The position numbers were made by a program, and so were the translations under genes. DNA of 64,000 bases from Phenylobacterium sp. (GTDB lineage: Bacteria; Pseudomonadota; Alphaproteobacteria; Caulobacterales; Caulobacteraceae), in contig NZ_JANXWD010000003.1 of NCBI RefSeq assembly GCF_025351295.1, positions 1-64,000 on the forward strand, written 5' to 3'. The notes under the pieces are model-generated. The model was not told the DNA's origin, ran no database searches, and saw nothing but the letters and a program-made list of their open reading frames with translations. Shown one piece after another: positions 61,436 to 64,000 of this stretch; position 1 is the stretch's first letter; the number at the start of each line of letters is the position of its first letter.

Positions 61436-62809
61436 ATGAGCGCGTCCCAGGCGGAACAGATCGCCGGCGTCCGGCCGATCCTGCGGCGGGTGATCGGCAA
61501 CGCCGGCCTGCTGCTGGGCGGACGCACGGTGAACGCGGTCCTGGGCCTGGCCTATATGGCGATCGCCGCCCGCGCCCTGGGCGCCGCCGAGCTGGGCGCC
61601 CTGGTGCTGATCCAGGCTTTCGCCCAGTTCCTCGGCGAGGTGGTGAAGTTCCAGTCCTGGCAGACGATCCTGCACTACGGCGCGCGGCCGCTGGCCGAGG
61701 GCCGCAAGGCGGACTTCCAGCAGGTGCTGCGTTTCACCCTGATCCTGGACCTGGCCAGCACGGCGATCGGGATCGCGGTGGGGATCGCCGGCTCCCTGCT
61801 GTTCGCGGGCCGGCTGGGCTGGACGACCCACCAGGCCCCCGCCGCCGCCCTGTTCATGTTCACCATCGCCTTCATGGTCTCGGCCACGCCGCTGGGCCTG
61901 CTCAGGCTGTTCGACCGGTTCGACGTGATGGCGCGGCAGGCCGCGCTGATCGCCTTTCTGCGGCTGGTGGGCAGCGGCGTGGCGCTGGCGCTGCACGCGC
62001 CCATGCAGGGCTTCCTGCTGGCTTGGGCGGCGGGCACCGTCGGCAGCTGGCTGTACCTCGCAGGCGGCGCGTTCGGCGAGCTGCGCAGGCGCGGGCTGCT
62101 GGAAGGGTTCTCCTGGCGCGGACCGCTGGCGTCGGGCCTGCCGGGCGTCTGGCGCTTCGCCTGGAACACCAATCTGTCGGCGACGCTGGACGTCGCCTTC
62201 ACCCATGTCGCCACCCTGATGGTCGGCGGCCTGGTGGGCCCGTCGCAGGCGGCGTTCTGGCGGGTGGGCCGGCAGGTGGCCGACGCCATGGCCAAGCCGG
62301 CCAAGCTGCTGACCCCGGCGCTCTATCCCGAGCTGGCGCGGCTGCGGGCCGATGGCCGCGACCACGCCATGTGGCGGCTGGCGCGCAACGTGGGCCTGCT
62401 GGCCGGCGGGGTCGGCCTGGTGCTGCTGGCGGCCAGCGCCGTCATCGGGCCGTGGCTGCTGACGCTCACGCTGGGCAAAGCGTTCGCCCCGGCCGCCGCG
62501 GTGATGACCTGGCAGGTGGCCGCCGCGGTGATCGGAATCTTCGCCCTGCCGCTGGAGCCGATGCTGATTTCCCTGGGCAAGCCGGGGGCGGCCGTGCGGG
62601 TACGATTGGGGGTCAGCGCCGCCTTCCTGGGCGTCCTGGCCTTCCTCGTGACCCGGTTCGGCCTTATAGGCGCAGGCGCGGGCCTGGTGGGCGCGGCCAG
62701 CGCCCTTGCCCTGGGCATGCTGTGGTTCATCCTCAGAGAGAATGGGAATCGGCCGGCGGCGACCCTGCCGGCCCCGGCGCCCATTGAACGACTGGAAGGC
62801 GAAGTTTGA
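61436..62809 (+). CDS. Polysaccharide/O-antigen flippase (MATE-like, Wzx type)
   Basis: 457 aa with about 12 hydrophobic segments. 'GNAGLLLGGRTVNAVLGLAYMAIAARALGAAELG' is the usual start of Wzx/MVF lipopolysaccharide exporters. It would move a lipid-linked oligosaccharide across the inner membrane. Its stop overlaps the TTG of the following acyl-AMP ligase (TTGA), so the two are coupled, which is unusual and suggests a lipid or acyl modification of the exported glycan. Confidence 0.88.
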   Translation: MSASQAEQIAGVRPILRRVIGNAGLLLGGRTVNAVLGLAYMAIAARALGAAELGALVLIQAFAQFLGEVVKFQSWQTILHYGARPLAEGRKADFQQVLRFTLILDLASTAIGIAVGIAGSLLFAGRLGWTTHQAPAAALFMFTIAFMVSATPLGLLRLFDRFDVMARQAALIAFLRLVGSGVALALHAPMQGFLLAWAAGTVGSWLYLAGGAFGELRRRGLLEGFSWRGPLASGLPGVWRFAWNTNLSATLDVAFTHVATLMVGGLVGPSQAAFWRVGRQVADAMAKPAKLLTPALYPELARLRADGRDHAMWRLARNVGLLAGGVGLVLLAASAVIGPWLLTLTLGKAFAPAAAVMTWQVAAAVIGIFALPLEPMLISLGKPGAAVRVRLGVSAAFLGVLAFLVTRFGLIGAGAGLVGAASALALGMLWFILRENGNRPAATLPAPAPIERLEGEV

Positions 62810-64000
62810 TCCTGACCCCGACCGCTCCGGACCGCCCGTTCCGCGTGGACGGCTTCGCGACCCTGACCGACGCCCTGGACTTCGCCGCCGGCGGGCCGAC
62901 CGGCGTCAACCTCTACGGCCTGCGCGGCGAGCTGAACGCCGTGGTCCCCTATGCGGAGCTGCGTGAGCGCGCCCGGGCCTTGGCCGTGCGCCTGCTCGCC
63001 GCCGGGCTGACGCCACTGGACCGGGTCGGCCTGGTGGCCGACACCGACCTCGATTTCATCACCACCTTCTTCGCCTGCCAGTACGCCCGCCTGACGCCCG
63101 CGCCCCTGCCGTTGCCGGCCCCGCTTGGCGGGCGCGAGGCCTATGTGGAACAGATCGGCCGCATGCTGGGCTCGGCCAAGGCCGCCGCCGTGTTCGGCCC
63201 CGAGAGCCTGCTGCCCTGGCTGCAGGAGGCCGCCGCCGCCAGCGGCGTCGGCGTCGCGATGTCGATCACCGCCCTGCCGGACGCGCCGCCCGCCGACCTG
63301 CCGCCGCCGGGCGCGGACGATCCCTGCTACGTCCAGTTCTCCTCGGGCAGCACGCGCAATCCGACCGGCGTGCTCTGCACCCACCGCGCCCTGATGGCCA
63401 ACGCCATGGCGATCACCAAACACGGGCTGAGGGTGGTCCCGGAGGACCGGGCGCTGTCGTGGCTGCCGCTCTACCACGACATGGGGCTGGTGGGCTTCCT
63501 GCTGAGCCCGATGGCCGTGCAGATGAGCATCGACCTGCTGCCCACAGGGGCCTTCGTGCGCCGGCCGCTGATGTGGCTGGACCTGATCTCCAAGAACCGG
63601 GCGACGATCTCCTACAGCCCCAGCTTCGGCTACGACCTGTGCGCCCGGCGGGGCGACGGCACGCGCGAGGGCCTGGACCTCTCGGCTTGGCGGATCGCCG
63701 GCTGCGGCGGCGACATGGTCCGCCCGGCGCCCCTGCTGAGCTTCGCCGAGCGCTATGCGGCGGCGGGCTTCAGCGCCAAGGCCTTCGTGCCCAGCTACGG
63801 CATGGCCGAGGCCACCCTGGCGCTGACCATGGCGCCGCTGGGCCAGGGCCTGCGCTTCGACACCGTCGACGTCGACCGGATGGAGCGCGACGGGCGCGTC
63901 AAGACGGCCTCAGGCGCCCGCAGCCGCCCGTTCGTCCGCTGCGGTCCAGTGCTGCCGGCGCATGAGCTGGAGGTCCGCGACCCGGCCGGCGCGCGGGCGC
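62806..64000 (+). CDS. Fatty acyl-AMP ligase (FAAL type), partial at right edge
   Basis: About 398 codons from a TTG at 62806, running off the edge; not listed in the track because of the start. 'YVQFSSGSTRNPTGVLCTHRALM' is the A3 motif, 'SWLPLYHDMGLVGFLLSPM' is typical of FAALs, and 'SYSPSFGYDLCARRG' and 'YGMAEATLALTMAPLG' follow the FAAL rather than CoA-ligase pattern. It makes acyl-AMP and usually loads an acyl carrier protein or polyketide synthase. The FAAL-specific insertion and C-terminal domain are beyond the edge. Coupled to the flippase gene. Confidence 0.88.
   Translation, partial: MILTPTAPDRPFRVDGFATLTDALDFAAGGPTGVNLYGLRGELNAVVPYAELRERARALAVRLLAAGLTPLDRVGLVADTDLDFITTFFACQYARLTPAPLPLPAPLGGREAYVEQIGRMLGSAKAAAVFGPESLLPWLQEAAAASGVGVAMSITALPDAPPADLPPPGADDPCYVQFSSGSTRNPTGVLCTHRALMANAMAITKHGLRVVPEDRALSWLPLYHDMGLVGFLLSPMAVQMSIDLLPTGAFVRRPLMWLDLISKNRATISYSPSFGYDLCARRGDGTREGLDLSAWRIAGCGGDMVRPAPLLSFAERYAAAGFSAKAFVPSYGMAEATLALTMAPLGQGLRFDTVDVDRMERDGRVKTASGARSRPFVRCGPVLPAHELEVRDPAGARA

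Overview
The window is about 70% GC or higher, densely coded, and looks like the chromosome of a free-living alphaproteobacterium of the Caulobacterales type (Phenylobacterium or Caulobacter relatives). This is inferred from the left-edge Hpt protein, the TonB-dependent receptor (TBDR) next to catabolic genes, the codon bias and frequent GTG/TTG starts. No search was run, so the genus is a guess. There is no phage, transposase, integrase or CRISPR array.

Layout. 0-5 kb holds an Hpt fragment, an FMN-binding glutamate synthase-like protein, a VOC protein, a serine hydrolase and a luciferase-like oxidoreductase, followed by a sulfotransferase remnant. 5.7-12.6 kb (minus strand) is a tight five-gene unit: TBDR, tandem alpha/beta hydrolase, aconitase-type large and small subunits, and a PEP mutase/isocitrate lyase-type lyase. 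A divergent IclR regulator sits at its head. 13.8-21.2 kb (minus) is a six-gene unit with start/stop overlaps at four junctions: secreted tannase/feruloyl-esterase, amidohydrolase, acyl-CoA ligase, enoyl-CoA hydratase, MFS transporter and zinc alcohol dehydrogenase. 21.5-26.1 kb is a hydantoinase A/B pair plus an isochorismatase-fold amidohydrolase. 26.1-28.1 kb is a TetR regulator divergent from a Rieske oxygenase.

28.5-48.3 kb is an accessory catabolic region: GST, a second tannase-family esterase, EthD-domain protein, MmgE/PrpD protein, hydrolases, amidase, two tandem DUF1838 proteins, methyltransferase, GlcG-like protein, FAD oxidoreductase, a second tandem alpha/beta hydrolase, secreted cupin, GPH-type transporter, and IclR and LysR regulators. 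48.6-55.6 kb holds a third tannase with a secreted two-domain hydrolase, an IclR regulator, and an aldehyde dehydrogenase/FAD monooxygenase pair. 55.8-58.0 kb is a decay zone (glycoside hydrolase 65 tail, Mg-type P-ATPase fragment, truncated old yellow enzyme) that stops at a tRNA-Lys(CTT). 58.4-64 kb returns to ordinary genes: LuxR-type regulator, secreted small protein, caspase-like protein, polysaccharide flippase, and a fatty acyl-AMP ligase running off the edge.

How it fits together. Esters would be taken up or cleaved outside the cytoplasm (TBDR, three secreted tannase-family enzymes, a secreted hydrolase). The released aromatic or branched acids would then be imported (MFS, GPH), activated (CoA ligase) and oxidised (Rieske, FAD enzymes, dehydrogenases). 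Each block carries its own regulator. The most unusual items are two paralogous tandem alpha/beta hydrolases whose nucleophile positions read His then Gly, a possible dimethylmalate-type pathway attached to a TBDR, and a similar AT-rich motif upstream of the two large minus-strand operons. Substrates are inferred and none is proved by the sequence.
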